From: Bedellia somnulentella
Taxonomy: Eukaryota > Arthropoda > Insecta > Lepidoptera > Bedelliidae
DNA length: 64,000 bases
Reading direction: 5' to 3'
Assembly: GCA_963576735.1 (NCBI GenBank)
Contig: OY755178.1
Location: forward strand, 16,678,001 to 16,742,000
The notes under the pieces were generated by a model, which made no database searches, had not been told where the DNA came from, and saw only the letters and a list, made by a program, of their open reading frames with translations. This document shows positions 1 to 8,711 of the stretch, piece by piece. The position numbers and the translations under genes were made by a program. Numbering within the stretch: the first letter of the stretch is position 1; the number at the start of each line of letters is the position of its first letter.

Positions 1-187
1 ACTAACCTTAAAATAACAAACAATAAAAGCAAGACATTGAAGCCAAATTCACTGGACAATGAAGTGGTTCCTAACTCAGCGTATCGTTTTGATTTTAACC
101 TATAGCAATATACACAACTCAAAAAAACTTTACTTTGACCACCATAGCACAATTTTCAATCCAAATCTTAAACGCACAATTATATTT

Positions 188-433
188 ACATACATACATA
201 TACTCACGACTATAAATCCCTTGAAGGGGTAGCCAGAGCTAGGGAATTTGAAATTCCTCAGCCACTTTTGGAAGATGCGTGGGAAAAAGATGGTGAAATA
301 AAGGTTGTTGGTGATGGGTTTCCGACCGCATCGCCCAAAAATCACTTAAAAAGCCTCAATACCATAAGTCGTTTCTTACGTACTGTCACCGGAAGAAATG
401 GGGTAGTGCTATTCTAAGCCGACACTACACAGC
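188..433 (-). repeat. R245 retroposon copy, near full length
   Basis: Full-length R245 read on the minus strand: it begins with the GTGTAGTGTCGGCTTAG head at the right end, carries the GCGATGCGGT box mid-way, and ends at the left in the ACCCCTT..AGGGAT hairpin, CGTGAGTA box and a (TATG)n tail seen as catacatacata on the plus strand. It lies upstream of the first exon in the window, so in an intron of the PDXDC1-type gene. Confidence 0.85.
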
Positions 434-597
434 TACATTTCTATAATTTAATATTTAATTAATATAATATATATTCAGCTATAATTATATTTGTAACGGA
501 TGTCAATATTGACATTTGGTCCTATTTCGATATTTGCAACCCCATTCAAGATATAACTCCATTATGACTTAAAAATATCCCTAAAATAAAACAATTT

Positions 598-705
598 TCC
601 TCGAGCGGGACTGGAACCCGCGACCTCCCGGTCGCTCTGCCATATATAGTGTCACTTTTTTCTTTTTGATTAGTAATAATCCCCACATACCTCATAAACA
701 AAACA
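598..705 (-). repeat. tRNA-derived SINE fragment
   Basis: On the minus strand the segment 600-645 reads as the 3' half of a tRNA (anticodon-arm remnant, then a GGGTTCCAGTCCCGC T-arm with B-box character). The flank at 670-700 (taataatccccacat) recurs at 1890-1905 beside another tRNA-like sequence, so this is a dispersed SINE remnant and not a functional tRNA gene. Confidence 0.5.
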
Positions 706-737
706 TTATATTAATATTTTCCTCCCTATCACCCCAG

Positions 738-866
738 GAAGCAATAAGCAAATCCTCAGGCTGCGTGGCGTTCCAATTCGCGCCGCCAGATGGCGCTAAA
801 CCGCCGCCCTACTACGACAAACTTAACTCCTGGCTGGGACAGGTTTTGCAACGAGAGGCAGATATG
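738..866 (+). CDS. PDXDC1: PDXDC1-type protein, exon A (first exon in window)
   Basis: This exon belongs to an insect homologue of PDXDC1, a protein with a group II PLP-dependent decarboxylase-like fold; the catalytic domain is encoded upstream, outside the window. The exon is flanked by a CCCCAG acceptor and a GTATGG donor and is phase 0 at both ends (43 codons). It encodes a stretch including SGCVAFQFAPP and PYYDKLNSWLGQVLQ. It joins in phase to exon B at 1370. The identification rests mainly on the later exons, whose GISEAQAELE..GVLRHVPVVG pattern resembles what I recall of vertebrate PDXDC1. The seven exons in the window (738-866, 1370-1489, 4311-4410, 8506-8656, 9788-9909, 10438-10624, 12534-12615) total 891 nt, exactly 296 codons plus stop. 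No operon-like context applies; the biochemical role of the family is poorly known. Confidence 0.82.
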
Positions 867-1092
867 GTATGGTTATTTCTATTTATACTTACTTACTTAT
901 ATAATATACTACTTATACTAACTCTATAAAAGGAAAATGTTAATGCCAGTTGAAAAATATGTAATAAAAACTTAGAATGGCGGTTACATTCATAACATAA
1001 TACAAAACAGGAAGCAAGAACGTAACCGCATAATAAGTACAGCATGAATAACAGAACACACTCCCAATATCTCTTATACGAAAATTTTACTG

Positions 1093-1093
<1 letters not shown>

Positions 1094-1142
<49 letters not shown>
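1094..1142. repeat. (GT)n microsatellite
   Basis: An uninterrupted dinucleotide GT run of about 48 bp in the intron between exons A and B. The reverse strand gives a poly-TH reading frame that is not a gene. Confidence 0.98.
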
Positions 1143-1143
<1 letters not shown>

Positions 1144-1369
1144 TGTCTACCTGTTTTCTTAAGCTGCGATGTACATAAAAATACAATAATAAAACGAATA
1201 TTAATACAATTGTTTTCCTTTAGTCTGGCTTAAAATTAAGAATAGATTATCACTATTTATCTATAATCCCACGGGATGACTGGAAAACAACTAGTCATCT
1301 ATGTAAAAAACTAAACACAGACTATCTGACAATATTTTTATATCACGAAAAACATCTTTTATTCCGTAG

Positions 1370-1489
1370 ATAAGTATAGAAGTGTGTGAGACGGAATCCC
1401 ACGGCGTAGTTCTTCGCTACTGTCCGCTAGAGGGCGCTCTACTAGATGATGCACGAACTGAAGAGTTAACTAACGCGTTGTTAGTACAG
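1370..1489 (+). CDS. PDXDC1: PDXDC1-type protein, exon B
   Basis: Phase 0 at both ends, 40 codons, acceptor CCGTAG and donor GTAAAT. It reads ISIEVCETESHGVVLRYCPL and continues to a run of acidic residues and NALLVQ. The alternative acceptor at 1379/1380 (TATAG) would break phase with exon A, so 1370 is preferred. The next exon in phase is 4311. Confidence 0.8.
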
Positions 1490-1653
1490 GTAAATATTTT
1501 ATACATACATATACTAATCGCTTAAGTATACCAGTGAGTATTGACTTTCCCATCAGTCTCGTACAGTGGCATTGGTCCATTATATATGCAAAATTTTAAT
1601 ATTTGGCATGTATCACATGATAAATAAAGAAAAAATAAAGGAAAGAAAAATTT

Positions 1654-1727
1654 CGACACAGGCGGGATTCGAACCCGTGACCTCGGGTATGCGCCCCCGT
1701 CGCTCTTGCCAATTGAGCTACCGTGTC
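1654..1727 (-). repeat. tRNA-like sequence (tRNA-derived SINE head or pseudogene)
   Basis: The minus strand reads GACACGG...GTTCGAATCCC...CTGTGTC: the acceptor stem pairs over 7 positions and both A-box (TAGCTCAATTGG) and B-box (GGTTCGAATCC) are present. The anticodon stem closes only over four pairs with an 8-nt loop and the T stem has a mismatch, so I do not call a working tRNA. The 3' half with its flank recurs inverted at 1820-1903. Confidence 0.55.
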
Positions 1728-1819
1728 AATGGCTGCCAGCGCGAAATTCTTCTATCCTTTTATTTCTTTTACACGTTTTAGTAGTGTTTGCGTTTTCTAC
1801 CTCCGAATTTTTCACTAAT

Positions 1820-1903
1820 TCGTATACCCGAGGTCGCGGGCTCGAATCGTGCCTGTGTCGAAATTTTTCTTTCCTTTATTTATTAGTATTAATCCCCACA
1901 TGA
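1820..1903 (+). repeat. inverted partner of the tRNA-like SINE
   Basis: The segment tacccgaggtcgcgggctcg through cctgtgtcgaaatttttctt is the near-exact reverse complement of 1638-1690, including the flank with tttctttccttta. Together with 1630-1727 it forms a large imperfect palindrome around a spacer of roughly 100 bp. Confidence 0.7.
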
Positions 1904-1974
1904 GGTTTTCATGAACAAAAAGATTTAAATTATGTATCACATGCATTGTGGTACCTACCATCCTATTATCCATA

Positions 1975-2215
1975 CTTCCATACTAATATTATAAATGGGA
2001 AAGTGAGTTTGTTTGTTTGTTTGTTCCGCTTTCACGCCGTAAATACTGAACCGATTGCTTTGAAATTTTTCAGACGTGTAGTTAGAAGTCTAAATTAAAT
2101 AATAGGGTACTTTTTATCCCGGAAAAAATATGTTCCCACGGGAAATCAAAAATATTGTTTGCTTACTAAATGCATTGGAGATGGCGCTGTGTATCGTTTA
2201 AAACAACGTAAAATA
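1975..2215 (+). repeat. lepidopteran interspersed repeat (AATATTATAAA start)
   Basis: It begins with atactaatattataaatggg, then gtttgtttgtttg and the widespread motif ctgaaccgattgctttgaaa and ggtactttttatcccggaaa. The 3' end expected for this family (gaagtcgcgggcaaaagctagt) appears only at 3420-3466, so this copy is interrupted or fragmentary. The CTAG-T ending would fit a Helitron-like non-autonomous element, but I cannot prove the class. Confidence 0.65.
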
Positions 2216-2631
2216 TTGTAAACTAATATAAAAATCAAAATTTAGAAGCTTAATGGTACGGTAATGCATCCCCGAAAATAAGGAACTCCCGAGCCATGAT
2301 GTACTATTTTTTTATCGTATACATTTTTTTTACATCTACTTATATTGCAAACGAATATTAACATGTAAATATAGAAACTAAATGAAACGACGACGATTCC
2401 TTGAAACTAAGGAATCCGCAAGAGTTCTCATAGGAACATCAAAAAACCTTAACTCATATATGGCTCAAAATATTGCAGCGATTATTTTTATCATCGATGG
2501 AATTCACATCAGACACTTTGTTAATGTTCATTTTGGAAAGATGAAGGGGTTTCATCAATTTAAATGACAAATTTGTTTATCAATAGTAAGACTAATGTGA
2601 AATAAATCGTAATAAAAATTTGACACCGCCC

Positions 2632-2760
2632 CGGTAACGTCTCCGTGGCGTAGCGGTATAACTAACTACTATGAATATTTAATTAGAACTATTATGAATC
2701 AATCGTCCCGGGTTCGTATCTCAGGTAATTCAAGCTTTTTGTAAAAAAATTTTTTGTCAG
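2632..2760 (+). repeat. tRNA-derived SINE fragment
   Basis: The sequence ctccgtggcgtagcggtata resembles an A box, and cccgggttcgtatctcaggt a B box, with an AT-rich insertion between them. Both boxes of a tRNA-type promoter are present but no cloverleaf can be drawn. Confidence 0.45.
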
Positions 2761-3160
2761 CTTAAAATAACACTATATATAATAATAACAAGCACTATCC
2801 CTTCAATTTAGCGATTATTTTGGAAGGAGATCCACCACTAATCATCCCTATATTGCCGACCAATCGCTGCAAGCTCTCCCACTATCACCAACGGTCAGTG
2901 TAGGGGGCAGCACCGGGCCGTCGCCGCAGCGCCAAACTACTATCCGTATCTGTACTTACTAGAGATATTCTCATTTCTGAACATAAAAACTTGGTATATT
3001 TGTTTCATGATTCTTATGAACAATTAAAAAGGAATTGTTGGAACTCATCCCCTAACGGGTTGATATAGCAAATGAAAGTTAATATAGAGTTTTTTTACAT
3101 TTTATAATAAAACTTGGTGCGATTGAATTTATGAAATCCAACTATCAATCATTCATGAAT

Positions 3161-3340
3161 ATATGCTAACAACCATAAATTCCATAAAAGGGTGGCCATA
3201 GCTTCGGAGATACTAATTCTTCATCCAATTTTGGAAATATATTGATAAAAGATAGGTTAATAAAGGTTGTTAGTGATGGGTCACAAACTGCATCGCCCAA
3301 CAATCACTTAAAAAGCCTCAATGTCCTTTATGTCATTTAC
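3161..3340 (-). repeat. R245 copy, degraded
   Basis: It retains the hairpin region (cataaattccataaaagggtggcc), the central gttgttagtgatgggt and gcatcgccca boxes, and catcacttaaaaagcc. The head is lost. Confidence 0.7.
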
Positions 3341-3407
3341 AACGCCCGCGGGATTATAAATATAAAAAACAGAAGTTGAGACAGTGTTTCGGTATTTTGG
3401 TATTATG

Positions 3408-3466
3408 TAAACTGGATGCAAAAAATGAAGTCCACGCGGACGAAGTCGCGGGGCAAAAAGCTAGTT
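3408..3466 (+). repeat. 3' end of AATATTATAAA...CTAGT repeat
   Basis: The segment cacgcggacgaagtcgcggg followed by gcaaaaagctagt is the characteristic terminus of the lepidopteran repeat family started at 1975. It abuts a second copy that begins at 3467. Confidence 0.6.
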
Positions 3467-3727
3467 AATATTATAAATTTGAAAGTTTAGATATTTAGAT
3501 GTTTGTGTGTTTGAGGCGAAAAGACTCCTCCAGTACATAATGTATATGAATGAAATTTGGCAGAATGCTAGATAATGACCCAAATTATTAAATAGGATAC
3601 TTTTCATCCCGGAAAAAATAGATCAATAAAATATTCACGGCTGATTGAAGTAAGAGTACCGGATAAAACGCCTGAAGTTTTGTAATAAGCAAATTTTACA
3701 GAGCGAAGTCTGTCGGGTAAGCTAGTT
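3467..3727 (+). repeat. second copy of AATATTATAAA...CTAGT repeat
   Basis: A complete short copy from taatattataaatttgaaag to gggtaagctagt, with the internal tttcatcccggaaaaaatag motif. It follows the previous terminus without a gap, so two copies lie head to tail. Confidence 0.65.
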
Positions 3728-3737
3728 ATTCATAAAG

Positions 3738-4107
3738 ATTATATAGCCCAGTGGGTAGAACACTCGGTTATCGTGCAAACGACAAGTGTTCAAATCCTGG
3801 GTCGGGCCTACACCAATTTGTCTTTTCTAAAGACATATGTGTGGTTAACTTATCATGGTTGTTAACGGTGAGGGAAAACATCGTGAGGAAACCCACATGG
3901 CTGAGTTGTACTTAGTCATGTGACAGTGTATTCGTACAAAACGGCGATAGGCCTGCCCCCTATCACGTGAGTACACTGTCCATGCAGAACGTGGGCACTC
4001 TAAACACCAGGTGACAAAGTCACGTGATGTTCAGAAGTATTAGTACCTCTGCCAACCCCTTCGGGGATATTCGGCGTGAACGTTTATATTTATGTATGTT
4101 ATTATGT
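3738..4107 (+). repeat. TS: full-length tRNA-derived SINE
   Basis: The best complete TS copy. The head (tatagcccagtgggtagaac, then gttcaaatcctgggtcggg) has A-box and B-box sequences 35-40 nt apart. The body contains gtgagggaaaacatcgtgag, catgtgacagtgtattcgta and tgacaaagtcacgtgatgtt. The 3' end has a CCCCTTCGGGG hairpin, ggcgtgaacg and a TTATGTATG tail. Other copies or fragments: 5292-5815, 5540-5612, 17616-17706, 37311-37462, 49571-49846, 49998-50240, 51362-51490, 52990-53275 and 58448-60712. Confidence 0.85.
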
Positions 4108-4310
4108 ATTATATATTTGTTTTTGTACATCCGCCTACCACTACATTAGACTTAAAACCCAAAGTTTAACTGAAAGAGTAACTTTTAATGATAAAACCGT
4201 TAACTCTAATTCACTGTAAAACCGTATATTTTACTACTTTATCCAATACAAAGTATCCTAAGCTACCGCCATATATATAAGCCGCAGTCCAACATTCGAA
4301 TCCGTTTCAG

Positions 4311-4410
4311 ATGCAAGTATTACGAGCCACGGCGGCACTTCGAGAGCCATTCCATCGCAGTGTGGAGAAACAGCCGGCGCTACGACTTGTTCATGTGCCG
4401 GGGTGGGCAG
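4311..4410 (+). CDS. PDXDC1: PDXDC1-type protein, exon C
   Basis: Acceptor CGTTTCAG, donor GTAAAT; phase 0 start and phase 1 end (33 codons plus one base). It reads MQVLRATAALREPFHRSVEK through LVHVPGWA. Its last base joins the GT at 8506 to give a glycine codon (WAG-LGGVRYV). A partial duplicate lies at 5103-5166. Confidence 0.8.
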
Positions 4411-4497
4411 GTAAATATTGGGAAATGTAAATGAATGTGGTTTTGATAGTACCTTTATAGGTCAGTGGAAATACTACTTCTCAAAAGACTTACTTGT

Positions 4498-4743
4498 ACA
4501 TACATACATATACTCTCGGCTACAAATCCCAAGAAGGAGTAGCCAGAGCTTCAGAGCTAGATACTCCTCAGTCACATTTGGAAGTTGATAGGGACAAGAT
4601 GGCAGAAATAAAGTATCATTGCTGATGGGTTTCCAACCGCGTCTCCCAAAAACCACTTAAATAACCCCATACCCTTAGTCGCCTCTTCCATATGTATATG
4701 AATGTAAAGGGGTAGTGACATTCTAAGCCGGCATTACACGGCA
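4498..4743 (-). repeat. R245 copy
   Basis: Near full length on the minus strand: tail tacatacatacatatactct on the left, central gatgggtttccaaccgcgtc, and head ctaagccggcattacacggc on the right. It lies in the intron between exons C and D. Confidence 0.8.
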
Positions 4744-4754
4744 TACTTACTTAT

Positions 4755-4832
4755 ACTCACGTCCATTGTTCCAATTCATGGCCAACCTCTCGAGCTTCAT
4801 CTACATTCATCAATCCTTTCATACATGCTCTT
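4755..4832 (-). repeat. LINE 3'-end fragment
   Basis: On the minus strand the segment carries a GAATTGG-type box, an acgtgagtata-like end and preceding sequence resembling the 3' untranslated ends at 9131-9250 and 26108-26240. This is the LINE type whose 3' end resembles R245 and TS. Confidence 0.4.
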
Positions 4833-4843
4833 ATATTCACCAG

Positions 4844-4983
4844 CAGGGCAAGCACGAGCAATATTTTATCGACACGATAACGGTTAGAATGAGATGGTAG
4901 TATACGATACTAAGTAAGTGCGTAAGAGATGGCTGCTTTATCCCTCGCGATAACTAGTTTAAACACGGCTCGTGCTTGCCCTT
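4844..4983. mobile_element. M135 MITE copy 1
   Basis: About 140 bp with terminal inverted repeats GGGCAAGCACGAG / CTCGTGCTTGCCC and an internal atcgacacgataacggttag block. CAG trinucleotides at 4841-4843 and 4984-4986 could be a 3-bp target-site duplication. Other copies are at 49049, 61133 and 62014. Confidence 0.75.
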
Positions 4984-5102
4984 CAGACAACGTTTTTGAG
5001 GAAATAAATTTTGGGCACTAATAATTTGCATCTAGAAATAATATTTGCATCTATAAGAACGATTATGAAATGTTTATGAGTAGTTATAGTTGAATATGTA
5101 GA

Positions 5103-5166
5103 AAGTTCCATCGTAGTGTGGAGAGACAGCCGGCGTTACGACTTGTTCAAGTGCCGGGGTGGGCAG
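5103..5166 (+). pseudogene. partial duplicate of PDXDC1 exon C
   Basis: These 64 bp repeat the last about 62 bp of exon C with four differences seen (two silent; K to R and H to Q). The reading frame FHRSVERQPALRLVQVPGWA is intact and is followed by a GTTGGT donor. Similarity continues into the intron (ttgatagtacc). The front third of the exon is missing and the nearest AG (tatgtag before 5102) would not keep phase with exon B, so it is probably a fossil duplicate. A cryptic alternative exon cannot be excluded. Confidence 0.7.
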
Positions 5167-5397
5167 GTTGGTATACATTACGAAGTGGAAAGAGATTTGA
5201 TAGTACCCTGATAGATCTGTGGGAAAACCACTGATTCCCAGAAGAGGGAAGTTTAAATCTTGTGTATTTATTTTCTTTACTTATATGTTTGGTTTATAGT
5301 CGAGGTTGGTGAGGGAAACAACTGTGAGGAATTTCACAAGGTTAATTTGTACTTCGTCATGTGACAGTGTTCTTGAGTGCACTGTTCAAGCAAATTG

Positions 5398-5724
5398 TAC
5401 ATACATACATATACTCATGGCTATAAATCCCTTAACGGGGTAGCCAGAGCTTTGGAATGAGAAATTCCTTAGCCACTTTTGGAAGTTGTTGGGGAAAAGA
5501 TGGTAATAATTAATGTTTTTGGTGACGGGTCTCCAACCATAACATAACATAAACGTTCACGCCGAATATCCCCGAAGGGGTTGGCAGAGGTACTAATACT
5601 TCTGAACATCACCCAACCACATCGCCCAAAAATCACTTAAAAAGCCCCTATACCCTTAGTCGCCTCTTACGATCACCCACGGGTAGAAATGGGGTAGTGT
5701 TATTCTAAGCCGACACTACACGGC
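5398..5724 (-). repeat. R245 copy carrying a TS fragment
   Basis: R245 on the minus strand, complete from the catacatacata tail to the acactacacggc head, split at 5540-5612 by a 73-bp TS piece. Confidence 0.8.
5540..5612 (-). repeat. TS SINE 3' fragment inside R245
   Basis: The minus strand reads gtgatgttcagaagtattag through the CCCCTTCGGGG hairpin, gcgtgaacg and (TTATG)n. It is bounded by ccaacca at 5533-5539 and 5613-5619, a 7-bp target-site duplication. Confidence 0.75.
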
Positions 5725-5934
5725 AAATCGTGGGTACACTAATGTCATGTAATGTCAGAAATATTAGTACCTCTACCAACCTAAACAGCGATTTACGGCG
5801 TGAATATGAGTATGAGTTTTGATACTATGTTTTTTTTTGTAGCAGTTAGTTTAAATTGATTTCACTTTCACGTTTATATTTCTTTAAACTAAATAATAAC
5901 ACATCACATCATCTTCCACACCGTATCATCCTTA

Positions 5935-6180
5935 TCCTTACTTATATTATAAATTGGAAAGTGAGTTTGTTTGTTCCGCTTTCACGCCGTAACTACTGAA
6001 CCGATTGCTTTGTAATTTTGCAGACGAATAGTTAGAAGTCCGGAATAAATAATAGGGTACTTTTATCCCGGAAAAATGATATTCCCGAGGGAAATCGTGG
6101 GAACGAGAAGTTTTCTTATAGTTGTGCTTTATAACGCAATATAACCGAATTCCACGCGGCCAAGCCGTGGGCGGAAATCT
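5935..6180 (+). repeat. AATATTATAAA-type repeat copy
   Basis: Begins at acttatattataaattggaa, contains ctgaaccgattgctttgtaa and atcccggaaaaatgatattc, and ends near acgcggccaagccgtgggcg. It matches the 1975 copy closely. Confidence 0.65.
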
Positions 6181-6181
6181 A

Positions 6182-6400
6182 TTATCTATATATATATAAA
6201 AGAAAGAGGTGTTAGTTGCACTATTTATAACTCAAGAACCGATGAACCGATCTGGCTGAAAATTGTTGGAGAGGTAGCTTAGATCCAGGAAAGGGACATA
6301 GGATATATATCATCACGCTAAACATCATAGGGGGAAAGCAGTAAAAAATACTTAACACCATCCGTGCAAAGCAGGGGAGGACTAATAGTTTAATATAATG
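6182..6400 (+). repeat. second-type dispersed repeat
   Basis: The segment with gaaagaggtgttagttgcac, gaaagggacataggatatat and catcacgctaaacatcatag recurs at 52595-52680. It ends near ccgtgcaaagcaggggagga. It is a remnant of a dispersed element of unknown class. Confidence 0.5.
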
Positions 6401-6416
6401 AATCTATTTCCCTATA

Positions 6417-6428
6417 AAAAAAAATAAA

Positions 6429-6459
<31 letters not shown>

Positions 6460-6461
6460 TA
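6417..6461. repeat. (AAAAT)n pentanucleotide tail
   Basis: About eight or nine tandem AAAAT/AAATA units forming the 3' tail of the antisense LINE. Confidence 0.9.
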
Positions 6462-6516
6462 TTTATTTTCGGACAGCATTAAATCCATTGTGTTAGTATT
6501 CTTAAAACTAGGTGTG

Positions 6517-8487
6517 TTAGTACTTATATTCTACTAAGGATTTAGTTATTTCAATTAAGTGGCCGATAAGTGGACAATCCCCACTATCGGCTATCGCCCT
6601 CAGGACACCGTTGCTGCTGCCACGCACCCTGCGCAATAGTGACGCAGCCTTCTTCCGCAGAATAGTAGTGAAGCTATCTATTTCTGCATACGCAAACATG
6701 GCTGAGGCACTACAGTAGCGCGGCAACCCCAACAGCGCCCGTAAGGCGTTGTTGTATTGGATGCGCAAGGCGTTGTACGATTTCTTGGTGTACTTCACCC
6801 ACAGATTACCCGTGTAGAAAGACGTACAGTAGGCTTTAAAGAGCGTTATTTTAACGTCGACTGAACAACGGGCGAACCTGCGAGCCAACATATTCGCTCT
6901 AATCGACAACGCCCTGCGTTCCCTCTCCATGTCTACATCATCTCTTAGGTCAGCTGTTACATAGTGACCGAGGTACTTAAATTGATAAACCCTGCATAGG
7001 GGCCTGTCATACAGCTTGATCACAGGGACAACTTTAGGACTCTTTTTGCCAGCTTTGAAGACCATGTATTCACTCTTACTCACATTGTATAGAAGGCCAT
7101 GCGAATCCGCATAAGATTGACAGACGTGGAGCAACTTACGAAGCGCACTGACCGAGGGGGCCAGCAGCACCATGTCGTCCGCGTAACTGATATTATTGAC
7201 GCACACATTGCCAATGTGGCATCCGACACGCATGCTGCTGAGCTCCTCGATCAATGCGTTCACGTACAGGTTGAAGAGCGTGGGCGAGGTCAACCCCCCC
7301 TGCCTAACCCCGCACTCCATCCTGTACGGTTCTGAGTACTCACCTGCCCATCTCACGAGATTAACCTGGCCCCCATACCAAAATTTGAAAATATTAAGTA
7401 ACTCTACCGGGAGCCCTACCTCTTCCAGCTTCTTCCATAGAATCTGATACGAAACAAGGTCAAATGCCTTGGACAAGTCTAGAAAACAGGCATACACGGG
7501 TGTATGCCTGTCAGTGTAATATTTGACGGTGTGCTTAAGACTCAAAATCGCACTTTCTGTTGACAACCCACGTTTAAACCCATGCTGACCATCATGAAGG
7601 CTCAAGCAACTCTTAAGATGAGAATCAAGCACACCATCAAATATCTTAGCTATTATTGTTGCTAATGAGATGGGCCTATAGTTTGACCTATCCGATAAAT
7701 CACCCGTCTTATTTTTGACTATGGGTACTACAATAGTCTTCGTCATCTCAGAAGGCAAGTATGAGTGAACAATACACATATTAAAAAGCAGTGCAATTAC
7801 TCTGGGTAAATGTTTACCAGCGTGTTTAAGATGCTCGATGCTGAGACTGTCATGACCCGGCGATTTACCTCTCGCCATTGAGTTTATTAACTGTTCAATA
7901 CTTCTTGCCTGTACGAGAGTAGTTAAATCGGAACCACGACCACTCCCAGCACCGAGCATCCCTTCAGTCTGACCTAAGGAGAGCGACTTAACGGTAAAAT
8001 GTTCCTTAAAAATATTGGCTATAGCAGAAGCACCATTAATACCGTCAATGCTCACAGGGAGACCGGATCCCGCATTCATGGCGCCAGTGGACTTCCAGAA
8101 TCTACGAAAGTCTCCCTTGGAGTGAAGTGAGGCTAACATATCCAAACGAATCTGATCCTGGTGGTTCTGACACCACTTAAGCCTACCCTTAAAAATTTTA
8201 CGACTGGCCACCATTTCATTATAGGCATAGCCATTTCTTGGTCGCCCACACCAAACCCAAAGGAGAAATTTTGATTTGGCCTCCCTATGAGCATTGCTCA
8301 CATGTTTGTTCCAACCAGATAAAGCCTTTTTATGACGATTTAAATTTAAATTTACTTTACTGGTCTCACTGGCGGCAAATGACAAAATAGTTATCAAGTC
8401 CTTATAAAACTGGTCAATAATAGTTCTGTGATCACTGACTTCACATAGATTTACACAACAAGAAGTGAATTGTTCAGGAAAATCCAA
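6517..8487 (-). CDS. LINE reverse transcriptase, ORF2 fragment
   Basis: An open frame of 656 residues encoding the reverse transcriptase of a non-LTR retrotransposon. Visible motifs: SNYRPISLATIIAKIFD near residue 268, ACFLDLSKAFD near 333-343 (motif A), GVRQGGLTSPTLFN near 393-406 (motif B), and ISYADDMVLLAP near 433-444 (motif C, the catalytic YADD). A thumb region YQFKYLGHYV follows near 501. The first codon is TTG, not ATG, and the frame is open upstream, so this is an internal fragment. The endonuclease part is absent. The absence of stops over almost 2 kb implies a young insertion. The family is CR1/Jockey-like by motif style; the clade is not certain. Open frames on the opposite strand at 7099-7447 are shadows. 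Confidence 0.88.
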   Translation of the reverse strand: MDFPEQFTSCCVNLCEVSDHRTIIDQFYKDLITILSFAASETSKVNLNLNRHKKALSGWNKHVSNAHREAKSKFLLWVWCGRPRNGYAYNEMVASRKIFKGRLKWCQNHQDQIRLDMLASLHSKGDFRRFWKSTGAMNAGSGLPVSIDGINGASAIANIFKEHFTVKSLSLGQTEGMLGAGSGRGSDLTTLVQARSIEQLINSMARGKSPGHDSLSIEHLKHAGKHLPRVIALLFNMCIVHSYLPSEMTKTIVVPIVKNKTGDLSDRSNYRPISLATIIAKIFDGVLDSHLKSCLSLHDGQHGFKRGLSTESAILSLKHTVKYYTDRHTPVYACFLDLSKAFDLVSYQILWKKLEEVGLPVELLNIFKFWYGGQVNLVRWAGEYSEPYRMECGVRQGGLTSPTLFNLYVNALIEELSSMRVGCHIGNVCVNNISYADDMVLLAPSVSALRKLLHVCQSYADSHGLLYNVSKSEYMVFKAGKKSPKVVPVIKLYDRPLCRVYQFKYLGHYVTADLRDDVDMERERRALSIRANMLARRFARCSVDVKITLFKAYCTSFYTGNLWVKYTKKSYNALRIQYNNALRALLGLPRYCSASAMFAYAEIDSFTTILRKKAASLLRRVRGSSNGVLRAIADSGDCPLIGHLIEITKSLVEYKY

Positions 8488-8505
8488 ATGTGTTGTATGT
8501 TTCAG

Positions 8506-8656
8506 GTTTAGGCGGAGTCCGTTACGTCCCCCTAGGGTGGGAGAGCGCCGAGCCGGCGGAGCTTAACACTCTTAATTCCAAACTAGTGGACACGCTTAGA
8601 GTCACGGATGGGGCGTTCTCGTGTGGACATGGCGAGGATGGGATGGCTTGTGTTAG
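8506..8656 (+). CDS. PDXDC1: PDXDC1-type protein, exon D
   Basis: Acceptor TATGTTTCAG, donor GTGATA; 151 nt, phase 1 in and phase 2 out. With the G from exon C it reads GLGGVRYVPLGWESAEPAEL, then LNSKLVDTLRV, then GEDGMACVR. The terminal AG joins the A of exon E to make the arginine of VRFGMVTED. It is the only exon that repairs the phase conflict between exons C and E, which supports it strongly. Its polypyrimidine tract is very short because a LINE lies directly upstream. Confidence 0.85.
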
Positions 8657-8711
8657 GTGATATGTTTATTTATTTATTTATTATAATTTGACCATTATAA
8701 CGTAACGTATA

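Larger units (their letters stand above)
5292..5815 (+). repeat. TS SINE interrupted by R245
   Basis: TS sequence runs from ggtgagggaaacaactgtga to ctgttcaagcaaat, is broken by an R245 copy at 5398-5724, and resumes at aaatcgtgggtacactaatg to ttacggcgtgaatatg. The shared GCAAAT at both joints fits a short target-site duplication. Confidence 0.7.
6411..8505 (-). mobile_element. 5'-truncated non-LTR retrotransposon (LINE)
   Basis: An antisense insertion in the intron between exons C and D. It comprises the RT reading frame at 6517-8487, a short 3' segment and a pentanucleotide (TTTTA)n tail (AAAAT on the plus strand, 6417-6461), as in CR1-like or related LINEs with microsatellite 3' ends. The 5' side is truncated: no endonuclease domain precedes the RT, and the element stops at or just before the TTTCAG acceptor of exon D at 8505. 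The exact 5' border is uncertain by about 20 bp. Confidence 0.85.

Noticed and set aside
893..1186. Minus-strand frame with poly-TH
   Set aside because: It is the translation of the (GT)n microsatellite.
1654..1727. Functional tRNA gene
   Set aside because: The anticodon stem is too short with an 8-nt loop, and the unit is part of a repeat with an inverted partner.
1975..3727. Firm Helitron call for the AATATTATAAA...CTAGT repeats
   Set aside because: The CTAG-T terminus is suggestive, but no terminal hairpin or A/T insertion site could be shown reliably, so they are listed only as repeats.
7099..7447. Plus-strand open frames over the LINE
   Set aside because: They are antisense shadows of the 656-residue RT frame and show no domain of their own.
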